A DNA stretch of 64,000 nt from Bacteroidota bacterium (GTDB lineage Bacteria; Bacteroidota; Bacteroidia; Chitinophagales; Chitinophagaceae), in assembly GCA_018266555.1 (NCBI GenBank), contig JAFEAF010000019.1:214645-278644 (forward strand), given 5' to 3'. How positions within the stretch are numbered: the stretch's first letter is position 1; every line of letters begins with the position of its first letter. The position numbers were made by a program, and so were the translations under genes. The notes below the pieces were generated by a model, which saw only the letters and a program-made list of their open reading frames with translations, was not told the origin of the DNA and ran no database searches. Shown here piece after piece: positions 43,183-51,774 of the stretch.

Positions 43183-44315
43183 TGCAAAAGGTTGTTATCA
43201 TAGGACCCGGGCATCCGTTGCGGGGCGGATTAGCCACATTCAACCAGCGATTAGCTACTGAATTTATTCATGCCGGTTTTAATTGCTCCATTTATTCATT
43301 TTCATTGCAGTATCCCTCCTTCCTTTTTCCGGGAAAAACACAATACACAAATGACCCTGCTCCAGCGGGTATAAAAATTTATTCAGTAATTAATTCTGTG
43401 AATCCTGTCAATTGGATACGAATCGGTAACCGATTAAAGAAAGAAAAACCGGATATTATTGTAGTCAGATACTGGCTTCCGTTCATGGGGCCGGCACTGG
43501 GAACTATATTAAGAAGAGTGAGAAAGAATAAGCATACAAAAATCATTTGTATTGCCGATAATGTTATTCCGCATGAAAAAAGGCCTGGCGATAAAGCCTT
43601 TACTAAATATTTTTTAAAGTCCTGCGATGCATTTATTACCATGAGTGAAAAAGTGATGAATGATTTAAAAATATTTCAAAAAGAAAAAGAGATAAGGTTA
43701 GTGCCACATCCGCTATATGACAATTTCGGGGATATAATTCCCAAAGAAGAAGCAAGAAAGAAATTAAAAATTAATAATGAAGAATTAATAATTCTTTTCT
43801 TCGGGTTTATCCGGAAGTACAAAGGATTGGATTTGTTGTTGCAGGCAATGGCTGATGAAAGAATTAAACAATCAGGAATAAAATTATTGATTGCCGGAGA
43901 ATTTTATGAAGATGAAAAACCGTATCGGGATTTAATCAATAAACTCGGCCTTGCCGAAAATCTTATTTTAAGAACGGACTTCATTCCCGATAGCGAAGTG
44001 AAATTTTATCTATGCGCTGCTGATGCGGTGGTACAACCATATCGTAATGCAACGCAAAGTGGTGTCACTCCCCTTGCCTATCATTTTGAAAAGCCAATGA
44101 TCGTTACGAATGTTGGAGGACTGCCGTCATTGGTTCCCAATGAAAAAGCAGGATTAGTTGCAGAACCTGATCCCAAATCCATTGCAGAAGGTATTCTGAG
44201 GTTTTACCAATTAGGTGAAAAATATTTTATTCCTCATCTTCGCAATGAGAAACAGAAATATAGCTGGAATAATTTAGTGAATGCTATAATTCAGATGTCT
44301 AAGGGTGAAACGTGA
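43182..44315 (+). CDS. Family 4 glycosyltransferase
   Basis: A 377-residue GT-B protein. VVIIGPGHPLRGGLATFNQRLA is the N-terminal acceptor-side loop; the donor site EKPMIVTNVGGLPSLVPNEKAGLVAEPDP holds the Glu-x7-Glu region (with E in HFEKP). It overlaps the preceding GT2 gene (ATGCAAAAG starts on its last base), so they are translated in series. Donor sugar unknown; the next genes make GDP-heptose, which makes a heptosyl transfer a reasonable guess. Its stop codon lies in the arm of the following element. Confidence 0.88.
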   Translation: MQKVVIIGPGHPLRGGLATFNQRLATEFIHAGFNCSIYSFSLQYPSFLFPGKTQYTNDPAPAGIKIYSVINSVNPVNWIRIGNRLKKEKPDIIVVRYWLPFMGPALGTILRRVRKNKHTKIICIADNVIPHEKRPGDKAFTKYFLKSCDAFITMSEKVMNDLKIFQKEKEIRLVPHPLYDNFGDIIPKEEARKKLKINNEELIILFFGFIRKYKGLDLLLQAMADERIKQSGIKLLIAGEFYEDEKPYRDLINKLGLAENLILRTDFIPDSEVKFYLCAADAVVQPYRNATQSGVTPLAYHFEKPMIVTNVGGLPSLVPNEKAGLVAEPDPKSIAEGILRFYQLGEKYFIPHLRNEKQKYSWNNLVNAIIQMSKGET

Positions 44316-44770
44316 AATGTGAGAAGTGAAAATTGAGCCTGCAAAATAAAAAGATTGTTTTTTTAACCCAAAATCATAGATAATGTTTCTGCAATTAAAT
44401 CATAAAACGTTAAATGTGTATATTGCCGTCAGAGAGCTAACAAAAGAAGTGTACAAAGTATCTTTGCTTCTTCCGTCAGACGAAAAATTTAATATGGTAC
44501 AACAAATCAGAAGAGTGGCTTTATCCGTTAAGTTGAATCTTGCTGAAGGGAGTTCCAGGCGTTCCGCACAAGAAAGAAAAAGATTCTTTGAAGTTTCAAG
44601 AGGCTCGGTAATTGAAATTGATGCAGCATTAGAAACAGCTGTTGATTTGAATTATTTTAAAGAACAGGAATTGGAAAAAATTGGAGAACTTTTAAATAAA
44701 TGTTTTGCAATGCTATCAAATATGATAGGCTAAAATGTTTGACGTATCGCTTTTCACGTTTCACTTAACT
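44304..44770. mobile_element. Word-repeat element enclosing a second four-helix-bundle gene
   Basis: GTGAAACGTGAAA (44305-44317) is perfectly complementary to TTTCACGTTTCAC at 44752-44764, 434 bp apart, with the four-helix-bundle gene between. The 5' arm runs in 7-nt words (GGTGAAA, CGTGAAA) and the 3' arm likewise (CTTTTCA, CGTTTCA). The stop codon of the upstream glycosyltransferase (TGA, 44313-44315) is inside the arm. Word sequence differs from the elements of the pyrimidine cluster, but period and layout agree. Confidence 0.65.
44383..44733 (+). CDS. Four-helix-bundle protein (23S rRNA intervening-sequence family)
   Basis: A 116-residue helical protein: LNVYIAVRELTKEVYKVSLLLPSDEKFNMVQQIRRVALSVKLNLAEGSSRRSAQERKRFFEVSRGSVIEIDAALETAVDLNYF. 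The LPSDEKFNxxxQIRRVALSVxxNLAEGSSR block is typical of this family. It is only distantly similar to the homologue at 31956-32351, so the two are not recent duplicates. It interrupts the heptose gene set. Confidence 0.9.
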   Translation: MFLQLNHKTLNVYIAVRELTKEVYKVSLLLPSDEKFNMVQQIRRVALSVKLNLAEGSSRRSAQERKRFFEVSRGSVIEIDAALETAVDLNYFKEQELEKIGELLNKCFAMLSNMIG

Positions 44771-44771
44771 T

Positions 44772-45797
44772 ATGATCTACCGAAGTAAAGCTCCTCTAAG
44801 GATTGGTTTAGCCGGCGGCGGAACAGATGTCAGTCCGTACAGCGACCTCTATGGAGGCGCCATACTTAACGCAACAGTTTCTTTATACGCCAACGCCACT
44901 ATCGAACCCTTAAATGAAAATCAGATTATCCTTGAAGCTATTGACCGAAACGAAACCGAACAATTTGAATGGAATACAAGTTTGCCCATTAACGGGAAAC
45001 TCGATTTGCTGAAAGGGGTATATAACCGCATTCAAAAAGATTATGACATTACCAATCACAAAGGATTTCGGCTTTCAACATTTGTAGATGCACCGGCTGG
45101 TTCCGGCCTGGGAACATCATCAACATTAGTTGTGGCTATTATTGGTGCTTTTGCAGAAATGCTGCGTCTGCCACTGGGAGAATATGATATGGCTCATTAT
45201 GCCTACGATATTGAACGAAAAGATTTGTTGCTGGCAGGGGGAAAACAAGATCAGTATGCCGCTACCTTTGGAGGTGTAAATTTCATGGAATTTTATTCTG
45301 ATGATAAAGTTATTGTCAATCCTTTGCGGATAAAGCAGCAACATTTATTTGAATTGGAAAATAATTTATTACTCTACTATACTTCCACCAGCCGGGAATC
45401 TGCCGAAATCATAAAAAAGCAAAGTAAAAATGTAACAGAAAAAAAAGATCGCCCCATAGAAGCAATGCACCAGTTGAAGCAGCAGGCACAAATGATGAAA
45501 GAAGCATTGCTGAAAGGAAAGTTGAATGAAATTGGCGAAATTCTTGATTTCGGATTTCGTCAAAAAAGAGAAATGGCCGAGGGTATCAGCAATGAATTAA
45601 TGGATGAAATTTATGTTACAGCAAAAAAATCAGGGGCAACGGGCGGAAAAATTTCTGGAGCAGGGGGAGGCGGTTTCATGATTTTCTATTGTCCCGGTAC
45701 TACGAAATACAAAGTGATAAAAAGTTTAGAACGATTTGGCGGACGACATAGCGATTATAGATTTGTGGAACATGGATTAACAACATGGACCATTTAA
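44772..45797 (+). CDS. hddA: D-glycero-alpha-D-manno-heptose-7-phosphate kinase (GHMP family)
   Basis: Phosphorylates heptose 7-phosphate at O1 in the alpha-anomer, GDP-heptose route. A 341-residue GHMP kinase: LRIGLAGGGTDVSPYSDLYGGAILNATVSLYA is the substrate side, ATP loop DAPAGSGLGTSSTLVVAI (about 105-122) and the last motif KISGAGGGGFMIFY. The DVSPYxDxYGG signature separates HddA from fucose and galactose kinases. The neighbouring isomerase and nucleotidyltransferase support the call. Confidence 0.9.
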   Translation: MIYRSKAPLRIGLAGGGTDVSPYSDLYGGAILNATVSLYANATIEPLNENQIILEAIDRNETEQFEWNTSLPINGKLDLLKGVYNRIQKDYDITNHKGFRLSTFVDAPAGSGLGTSSTLVVAIIGAFAEMLRLPLGEYDMAHYAYDIERKDLLLAGGKQDQYAATFGGVNFMEFYSDDKVIVNPLRIKQQHLFELENNLLLYYTSTSRESAEIIKKQSKNVTEKKDRPIEAMHQLKQQAQMMKEALLKGKLNEIGEILDFGFRQKREMAEGISNELMDEIYVTAKKSGATGGKISGAGGGGFMIFYCPGTTKYKVIKSLERFGGRHSDYRFVEHGLTTWTI

Positions 45798-45814
45798 TTT
45801 TGTTTGAGAGATGA

Positions 45815-45898
45815 GAGTTTAGAATTAAGAGTTATGAATTATGAATTGGAAGTTAAAGTTTAAAGTCCAGAGTTTATAATTATGAATTATTAATTATG
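45815..45898 (+). repeat. Twelve in-phase 7-nt words before the isomerase gene
   Basis: The 84 bp divide without a break into 12 heptads of related form, such as GAGTTTA, GAATTAA near the start and AATTATG at the end. The last heptad ends exactly with the ATG of the downstream gene (45896-45898). Only weak self-complementarity exists, so this is a one-armed form. Confidence 0.7.
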
Positions 45899-46468
45899 CA
45901 ACAGGTTAAAGATATTATTTCAAATTCCATTAAAGTAAAACAACTATTACTAAATGACGAATACCTGATTTCTGTTATCGAAAAAGTAGTAGATGTAATC
46001 GTAACAGCTTTTAAAAACGGAAAAAGGGTTTATTTCTGTGGTAATGGAGGCAGCGCTGCGGATGCTCAACACTTAGCTGCAGAATTTTCCGGACGTTTTT
46101 ATACCGACAGAAAAGCATTGCCTGCAGAAGCATTGCACTGCAATACTTCCTATCTTACTGCAGTGGCAAACGACTACAGTTTTGATGTAATTTATTCCCG
46201 CATGATTGATGGTATTGGCGAAGCTGGTGATGTATTAGTAGGACTTTCCACCTCAGGTAATTCAAAAAATATTACAAGCGCTTTTGAAACAGCCCGTCCA
46301 AAAAAAATAACTACAGTTGGTTTTACCGGCGCCAGTGGTGGCAAGATGAAATCACTGAGCGATCATTTGATTAATGTTCCTTCATCCGACACCCCAAGAA
46401 TACAGGAAAGCCATATTCTGATCGGCCATATTATTTGTCAATTGGTAGAGGAGAAATATTTCGGGTGA
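45896..46468 (+). CDS. gmhA: Sedoheptulose-7-phosphate isomerase (SIS domain)
   Basis: Converts sedoheptulose 7-phosphate to D-glycero-D-manno-heptose 7-phosphate. A 190-residue SIS protein with the phosphosugar loop FCGNGGSAADAQHLAAEFSGRF (residues 43-64), the second site VGLSTSGNSKNI, and E/H catalytic candidates in QESHILIGHIICQLVEE. ATG lies at the end of the word array. Part of the GDP-heptose set with HddA, HddC and GmhB. Confidence 0.93.
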   Translation: MQQVKDIISNSIKVKQLLLNDEYLISVIEKVVDVIVTAFKNGKRVYFCGNGGSAADAQHLAAEFSGRFYTDRKALPAEALHCNTSYLTAVANDYSFDVIYSRMIDGIGEAGDVLVGLSTSGNSKNITSAFETARPKKITTVGFTGASGGKMKSLSDHLINVPSSDTPRIQESHILIGHIICQLVEEKYFG

Positions 46469-46556
46469 TTGTTTAATGGCTAAATTGTTTGATTGTTTGC
46501 AACTTGGCCATGAATTTACAATACGACAATCTAACAATCAAACAATTCAACAATCA
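46466..46556. repeat. Word-repeat hairpin between gmhA and the HddC-GmhB gene
   Basis: AATTGTTTGATTGTT (46483-46497) pairs perfectly with 46533-46547 and the outer TGATTGTT (46466-46473) with 46549-46556. The 3' arm moves in 8-nt words (CAATCTAA, CAATCAAA). The gmhA stop TGA (46466-46468) is the first part of the outer arm. The repeat makes an in-frame extension of the next gene look open (46476), but those 28 residues are repeat-encoded. Confidence 0.75.
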
Positions 46557-46559
46557 GCA

Positions 46560-47807
46560 ATGCACAAAGAAGCAATCATTCTTGCAGGTGGATTAGGAAC
46601 GAGGCTTCGTGATGCGGTTCCTGATCTTCCTAAATGTATGGCTCCGGTGAACGGGCTTCCCTTTCTTACTTATGTTATTCGCCACTTGTTGTCGCAGGGA
46701 GTCGAAAAATTTATTTTCTCACTCGGCTATAAACATGAAATCATCGAAGAATTTCTGAATTCCCGGTTTTCGACTTTAAATTTTCAGTGTTGTATTGAAG
46801 AAGAACCCCTGGGTACAGGTGGCGCTATCCGGTTAACATGCAAGCAAACAACTGAAAAAAATGTGTTGGTGCTGAATGGAGATACATTATATAAAATAGA
46901 TGTACAGGAATTTTACCAGTCACACCTGAATCATTTGTCTTTTTGCAGCATGGCATTGAAACCGATGCAGGATTTCAACCGCTATGGAGTTGTGGAAATC
47001 AATAAGGGTAGCGTGGTGAAATCATTCAAGGAAAAACAATTTTACGAGTCAGGCCTAATAAATGGCGGAGTGTACGTATTGCATGTAGAATCTTTTTTAA
47101 AAAAAGGCTTCCCTGAAAAATTTTCTTTTGAAAAAGATTTTTTGGAAAAGGAATTTATCCATAATAATATTTACGGCTTTATACAGAATAAATATTTTAT
47201 TGACATTGGCATTCCCGAAGATTATCAAAAAGCACAGAAAGAATTAAAATACAATCCTCCTGATCTGAAAGCCATTGATAGAAGCTGGACATTATTTATT
47301 GACAGGGATGGCGTCATTAATTATGAAAAGAAAGATGATTATATCCGCAACTGGCAGGAGTTTCATTTTTATGATGGAGTCAAAGAATCTCTTGCTATGC
47401 TCTCAAAAAAATTCGGGAAGATCATTGTGGTAAGTAATCAGCGGGGCGTTGGGCGTGGCTTTATGACTGATGCCGATCTTGCCGATATTCATGAAAATAT
47501 GGTTCGTGAAATTGAAACCGCAGGCGGACACATAGATAAAATTTATTATTGCAGTAGCACTGACAATAAGCACATCTCCCGTAAGCCAAACCCGGGAATG
47601 GCTTTACAGGCAAAAAAAGATTTCCCTGACATTGATCCCACCCGCTCTATCATGATAGGAAATAATTCCAGCGATATGCTCTTTGCCCGAAACGCAGGAT
47701 TATTCTCCGTTTTTTTGAAAACAACAAAACCCGAACACCCCCTCCCCCATCCTGCTATTGATCTTTCTTTCCGTTCACTTACTGATTTTGCCAATGCCTG
47801 CTCATAG
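46560..47807 (+). CDS. Fusion of heptose-1-phosphate guanylyltransferase and heptose-bisphosphatase
   Basis: A 415-residue fusion. Residues 1-230 are a sugar nucleotidyltransferase (AIILAGGLGTRLRDAVPDLPKCMAPVNGLPFL, LVLNGDTLY), like HddC. Residues 240-410 are a HAD-IIIA phosphatase like GmhB (LFIDRDGVIN with D248 and D250, VVSNQRGVGRG, ISRKPNPGM, IMIGNNSSDMLFARNAG). Together with GmhA and HddA it completes the route from sedoheptulose 7-phosphate to GDP-D-glycero-D-manno-heptose. ATG at 46560; the earlier 46476 start lies in the repeat. Confidence 0.9.
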   Translation: MHKEAIILAGGLGTRLRDAVPDLPKCMAPVNGLPFLTYVIRHLLSQGVEKFIFSLGYKHEIIEEFLNSRFSTLNFQCCIEEEPLGTGGAIRLTCKQTTEKNVLVLNGDTLYKIDVQEFYQSHLNHLSFCSMALKPMQDFNRYGVVEINKGSVVKSFKEKQFYESGLINGGVYVLHVESFLKKGFPEKFSFEKDFLEKEFIHNNIYGFIQNKYFIDIGIPEDYQKAQKELKYNPPDLKAIDRSWTLFIDRDGVINYEKKDDYIRNWQEFHFYDGVKESLAMLSKKFGKIIVVSNQRGVGRGFMTDADLADIHENMVREIETAGGHIDKIYYCSSTDNKHISRKPNPGMALQAKKDFPDIDPTRSIMIGNNSSDMLFARNAGLFSVFLKTTKPEHPLPHPAIDLSFRSLTDFANACS

Positions 47808-47958
47808 AGAAAGTTTTGCAATTATTTTAAAATTTTAAATTCAATTCTTCGTTTTAAACCTGCGCAATGCCTGATAAATTAATATTTCCTTTGGAATATT
47901 CTTCAAACAAACATCTGATTTAATTACTAATTTTGAACGATAAATTCTAAGCATCCTG

Positions 47959-48948
47959 GTGAAACAAACAGTCATCTCATTTATTCTTGGTTTCTGCCTC
48001 GCAGGAATTTGTTTTCTTTCTACTCATGGGCAAAAAATCAGCGAATCGGATTTGAGCAAACTTCAACTAAAAGAAGATACTTTAAAATCTTTGGCTAAAA
48101 ACCTGATTGTTGACAGCACTGTTGCAGACCGGTTGAGGTCAGACAGCCTGTTCATAAGAACCCTGGTTCGGGCTTTGGAAATCAAAAACTCGTTTTATTA
48201 TCCATTAGATTCAGTCATTGGTGTTTCAAAGTTGTATGCACCCGATACTTCGTTTCGTATAATTACCTGGTCATTGGCATTGGATGATGATGGTTACTAT
48301 TACCGTCAGCGTGGCGCTATTCAGTTCCCCACTCCTGATGGATCGTTGAAGTTAATCCCCCTTCGTGATTGTTCTGAATTTACTGCTAACCCAATGGATT
48401 CTGTACGCACCAAAGACAACTGGATTGGCGCCGTATATTACAATGTGGTAAAGACAGAGTACAATGGGAAAAATTATTATACACTGTTTGGTTACGATAA
48501 TAACAGCGCCATGAGTAATAAGAAATGGATCGAAGTACTGACTTTCAATGACAGAAAGGAGCCTCAATTTGGCGGGCCATTTTTTACTTTTGCCCGTGAC
48601 AGCGTTTACATACCTGTCCAATACCGTTTCAGCATCGAATATAAAAAAGATGCCAGTACTCTGGTCAATTATATTGATGATCTGAAAATGATACTGGTGG
48701 ATCACCTTATTTCAGAAACAAACGAACCGGAAAATAAATGGACTTATGTACCTGATGGAGATTATGAAGGTTTCCGATGGGTCAATGGGAAATGGGTGCA
48801 TGTAAACAAGGTATTCAATCAGAAATTAAAGGACGGACAGTTCCCGGTTGATAATCCTATTTACGATCAGCAAGGGAAACCCGATGAAAAGAAGTTGAAA
48901 GAGAGTTCAGAGAAGAATAAGAAGAAAAAAGATGGGAAAGAAGAATAG
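47959..48948 (+). CDS. Exported protein of unknown function
   Basis: A 329-residue protein with signal peptide (GTG start, MKQTVISFILGFCLAGICFL). The centre is beta-rich with aromatic residues (YYFRQRGAIQFPTP-like DGYYYRQRGAIQF, YFTLFGYDNNS) and the C-terminus is a very Lys/Glu-rich tail (about 300-329). I do not recognise a family. It is a stand-alone gene. Confidence 0.65.
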   Translation: MKQTVISFILGFCLAGICFLSTHGQKISESDLSKLQLKEDTLKSLAKNLIVDSTVADRLRSDSLFIRTLVRALEIKNSFYYPLDSVIGVSKLYAPDTSFRIITWSLALDDDGYYYRQRGAIQFPTPDGSLKLIPLRDCSEFTANPMDSVRTKDNWIGAVYYNVVKTEYNGKNYYTLFGYDNNSAMSNKKWIEVLTFNDRKEPQFGGPFFTFARDSVYIPVQYRFSIEYKKDASTLVNYIDDLKMILVDHLISETNEPENKWTYVPDGDYEGFRWVNGKWVHVNKVFNQKLKDGQFPVDNPIYDQQGKPDEKKLKESSEKNKKKKDGKEE

Positions 48949-48997
48949 GAAAGCAATTGCTAATTTTCTGTTTGTCTTTTCAAAGTGATTGTTGCTA

Positions 48998-49894
48998 TTA
49001 AAATATTGGCCTTTTAGCGATTCCATCATTAATAATAGAAAGAATTTTTTTCCGCTCCTCTCCTTCCAGCAGCAATCTTGGCTCTCTTACAAATTCAGAA
49101 CCTAATCCTGCCTGTGCTGCAGCCAGTTTTATATACTGAACTAATTTGGGATGAATGTCTAATTCCAGCAAAGGCATAAACCAACGGTATATTTTTGTTG
49201 CTGCTTCTATCTTCCCTGCTTTCACCAACTCATAAATCATCACTGTTTCTTTTGGAAATGCACAAACCAATCCGGCAACCCAACCATCGGCGCCGAGAAG
49301 CAATTCTTCCATCGCAATGGTATCCACTCCGCAAAGAATTTTATAGCGATCACCAAAACGGTTTTTCATTCTCGATACATTACTTACATCCCGGGTAGAT
49401 TCTTTCACGGCTGTAATATTCTTACATCCTTGCAGGGTATCAAACATATCCGGCGTTACTTCGATTTTATAATCCACGGGGTTATTATAAATCATGATCG
49501 GTAAATCAGTGGCTGCAGCAATTTTTTTAAAATAAAAAACGGTTTCCCTGTCATCAGCTTTGTACCGCATCGGTGGTAGTAGCATCAATCCATCAGCGCC
49601 CCATTTGCCGGCATTAGTTGTTTGCAGTAAAGCATCTTTAGTAGAGCTTTCAGCAATATTTAAAATCACCGGAATTTTTCCATTTATTTTTTCAATGGCA
49701 AAACGAACCAGCGTTTCCTTTTCAGAATTAGTCAGCGTGCTGGCTTCCCCTAAAGTGCCGCCAAGAACAATACCCTGCACACCGGCTTCAAGTTGCGCCT
49801 CTATATTTTTTTCAAACAATGGTAAATCCAATTCATCATTCTTTGTGAACTGAGTAGTGAGTGCAGGAAACACCCCTTTCCATTCAAATGTCAT
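48998..49894 (-). CDS. DapA-family aldolase (dihydrodipicolinate synthase/N-acetylneuraminate lyase type)
   Basis: A 298-residue class I aldolase. The Schiff-base lysine is in KNITAVKESTRDVSN, the catalytic Tyr in PIMIYNNPVDY, and the pyruvate loop GGTLGEASTLTNSEK has the TT/ST pair altered to G-E-A-S. The family makes or cleaves 2-keto acids with an aldehyde; this could be DapA or a 2-keto-3-deoxy-acid aldolase. The substrate cannot be assigned from the neighbours. Confidence 0.88.
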   Translation of the reverse strand: MTFEWKGVFPALTTQFTKNDELDLPLFEKNIEAQLEAGVQGIVLGGTLGEASTLTNSEKETLVRFAIEKINGKIPVILNIAESSTKDALLQTTNAGKWGADGLMLLPPMRYKADDRETVFYFKKIAAATDLPIMIYNNPVDYKIEVTPDMFDTLQGCKNITAVKESTRDVSNVSRMKNRFGDRYKILCGVDTIAMEELLLGADGWVAGLVCAFPKETVMIYELVKAGKIEAATKIYRWFMPLLELDIHPKLVQYIKLAAAQAGLGSEFVREPRLLLEGEERKKILSIINDGIAKRPIF

Positions 49895-50114
49895 AATTTA
49901 TTTTTTATAGTCAAAGATATGCTTTATGCTTCACTGAAATTTACTAAACCCTGCTCCCAAAATTGAAGAAACCCATGCTACTGTTTGAAATTTTAGCTCT
50001 GTTAGCCAAGGCTTTTATTTATCCCAACTATTTAATAGTATCAATGAAATGAGTTTTGCAGATATTATCCGAAATTCATAACTATGTTCATAAATCAGCA
50101 CCAAAACCAACGAT

Positions 50115-50597
50115 ATGGAACCACCGATTTTAAAAGAAAATGAATTTGCAAAACTTTCCATCCAAAATAAAACATTGCAAAGCACTGCCAAATCCTGGTT
50201 TTTGAAATTCGGATTTTATTGGAGATTATTTCCATCACCGGATATCGAAATCACCCTGCCAGCAGATGAAATTAAAAAAATGTCAATACGGGGTTCAAAA
50301 ATTGTCGGCTTTGTATTTTTCATCCTTGCAGCGGTAATCTTTGGGCTTGGATTTATACCTGGCAAAGATCAGATAACAGGAGAAACAGTAAATGCATCCA
50401 GTGGGCAGATTATTACAACTACGATCATAACAATGTTACTGGTATTTTTGGGAATATGGTTTTTGCGTTCAAAGACCGGGCGGCTTAAAACTCTTTACAC
50501 CTCTTACAAAGGAGCCTGGGTTGTATTGTATGCATCGCAGGATAAAGAAGAATTAAATTTCCTGAAGCAACTTATTGAAAAAAGTAAAGCCGGTTAA
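50115..50597 (+). CDS. Small membrane protein
   Basis: A 160-residue protein with two hydrophobic helices (residues 63-82 and 100-118), a soluble N-terminal part and a C-terminal cytoplasmic-looking segment. No family recognised. Isolated between convergent and divergent neighbours. Confidence 0.6.
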   Translation: MEPPILKENEFAKLSIQNKTLQSTAKSWFLKFGFYWRLFPSPDIEITLPADEIKKMSIRGSKIVGFVFFILAAVIFGLGFIPGKDQITGETVNASSGQIITTTIITMLLVFLGIWFLRSKTGRLKTLYTSYKGAWVVLYASQDKEELNFLKQLIEKSKAG

Positions 50598-50663
50598 TAC
50601 GCACCTTAATTTAACAATCCCTTGCCATGGTTTGAAAACGAAGCAGGATAACGGTATGAGCAT

Positions 50664-51608
50664 TCATTTTATTAAGTAATAAACACCGCCTTGCTTAGCC
50701 GTATGAAAGACCTGGTTCAGTTTTTTATATTCCGGGGAGCTTTCATTCAGCAACGGGTTGGTGTGATTGAAATGAATAAAATAAACTTTCTTTTTATCCA
50801 CATCGGACAATGATTGAAATTGCGCCATGCTTTCTGTAATAAATGGATGCGGTACTTCACTCATGGGTCTTCCCACCAATTCGCCGTCTGCATAAAAAGT
50901 TCCGTCCAAAAAAGAATAATCCGATACTTGAATAAGGCTGTCAATATCCTTATCAAATTTTTTCCATTTATCAATATCAGGAATAAATACTGATTTCTTC
51001 TTTCCATACTCTATTTCAAATCCTGCTGTTTCCGAAAATTCATCCCGGTGCGGAACTAAAAACGGTTTAATTGAAAAAGTTGCATTTAAAGTAACCGGCT
51101 GATCTGCCCTCATTTCATGCAAAGAGATATTTTGAAGTTGTACCAATAAAGACCAGGGCCCGTTATTTTTTAAAAAGTCAACCATCCGTGGCATTGCATA
51201 TACCGGAACGTATGAAGTATTCATCGCTTCCCGGCCCAGCTGCATTAATCCGGTGTAATGACCAATATGTGCATGCGTAAGAAAAATTCCATTTGGTAAA
51301 AAAGAAAATTGGAAATGAGTGAGCTGTTGAAATAAATGCAATTGCTCTTTAATATCCGGCGTAGCATCCAGCAGCCACCATTGATGTGTTGCCGGATCAG
51401 CTAATGCCAATGAACTCACCATTCTTTTTTTGCCGGGATCTTTCCATGCAGGAAGGCAACAGGATTTATCACAACCCATTTGCGGATAACCGGCATCCTG
51501 TGCAACACCTAAGACGAGGATAAATGGTTTTGTTTGTGTGGTGATATAGTTTATTGTTGTTGGAGTAAGTATGAAGATGCAGCAACAAGCAAGAAGTGTG
51601 TTTTTCAT
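50664..51608 (-). CDS. Exported MBL-fold hydrolase, PqqB-like
   Basis: A 314-residue metallo-beta-lactamase-fold protein with an N-terminal signal peptide (LLACCCIFILTPTTI, possible lipid Cys). PqqB-like N-terminus GVAQDAGYPQMGCDKSCC, metal site FLTHAHIGHYTGLMQLGREA (HxHxGH), DGTFYADGELVGRPMSEVPHPF and YFIHFNHTNPL. PQQ synthesis is unlikely because no other pqq genes are here; the substrate is unknown. Confidence 0.85.
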   Translation of the reverse strand: MKNTLLACCCIFILTPTTINYITTQTKPFILVLGVAQDAGYPQMGCDKSCCLPAWKDPGKKRMVSSLALADPATHQWWLLDATPDIKEQLHLFQQLTHFQFSFLPNGIFLTHAHIGHYTGLMQLGREAMNTSYVPVYAMPRMVDFLKNNGPWSLLVQLQNISLHEMRADQPVTLNATFSIKPFLVPHRDEFSETAGFEIEYGKKKSVFIPDIDKWKKFDKDIDSLIQVSDYSFLDGTFYADGELVGRPMSEVPHPFITESMAQFQSLSDVDKKKVYFIHFNHTNPLLNESSPEYKKLNQVFHTAKQGGVYYLIK

Positions 51609-51774
51609 AGCTGAAAGGTAGTAAATGCAATACTTTAAAATTAATCAGTTGTTAATATTTCGGTAACATTAAATAAGCCCGGATAATATTTTCAATTGAA
51701 AACTTTGTTTAAACCATATAACCTTTGCAGCAAATACCCGAAAAATAATTAATTTGCAGCCTGATTTAATTATC

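Noticed and set aside
30484..46556. CRISPR array as explanation for the short repeats
   Set aside because: Units are 7-8 nt, degenerate, without spacers, and mostly in inverted rather than direct order; no cas genes are present.
50664..51608. PQQ biosynthesis protein PqqB
   Set aside because: The fold and N-terminus are PqqB-like, but it has a signal peptide and a full HxHxGH site, and no other pqq gene is near.
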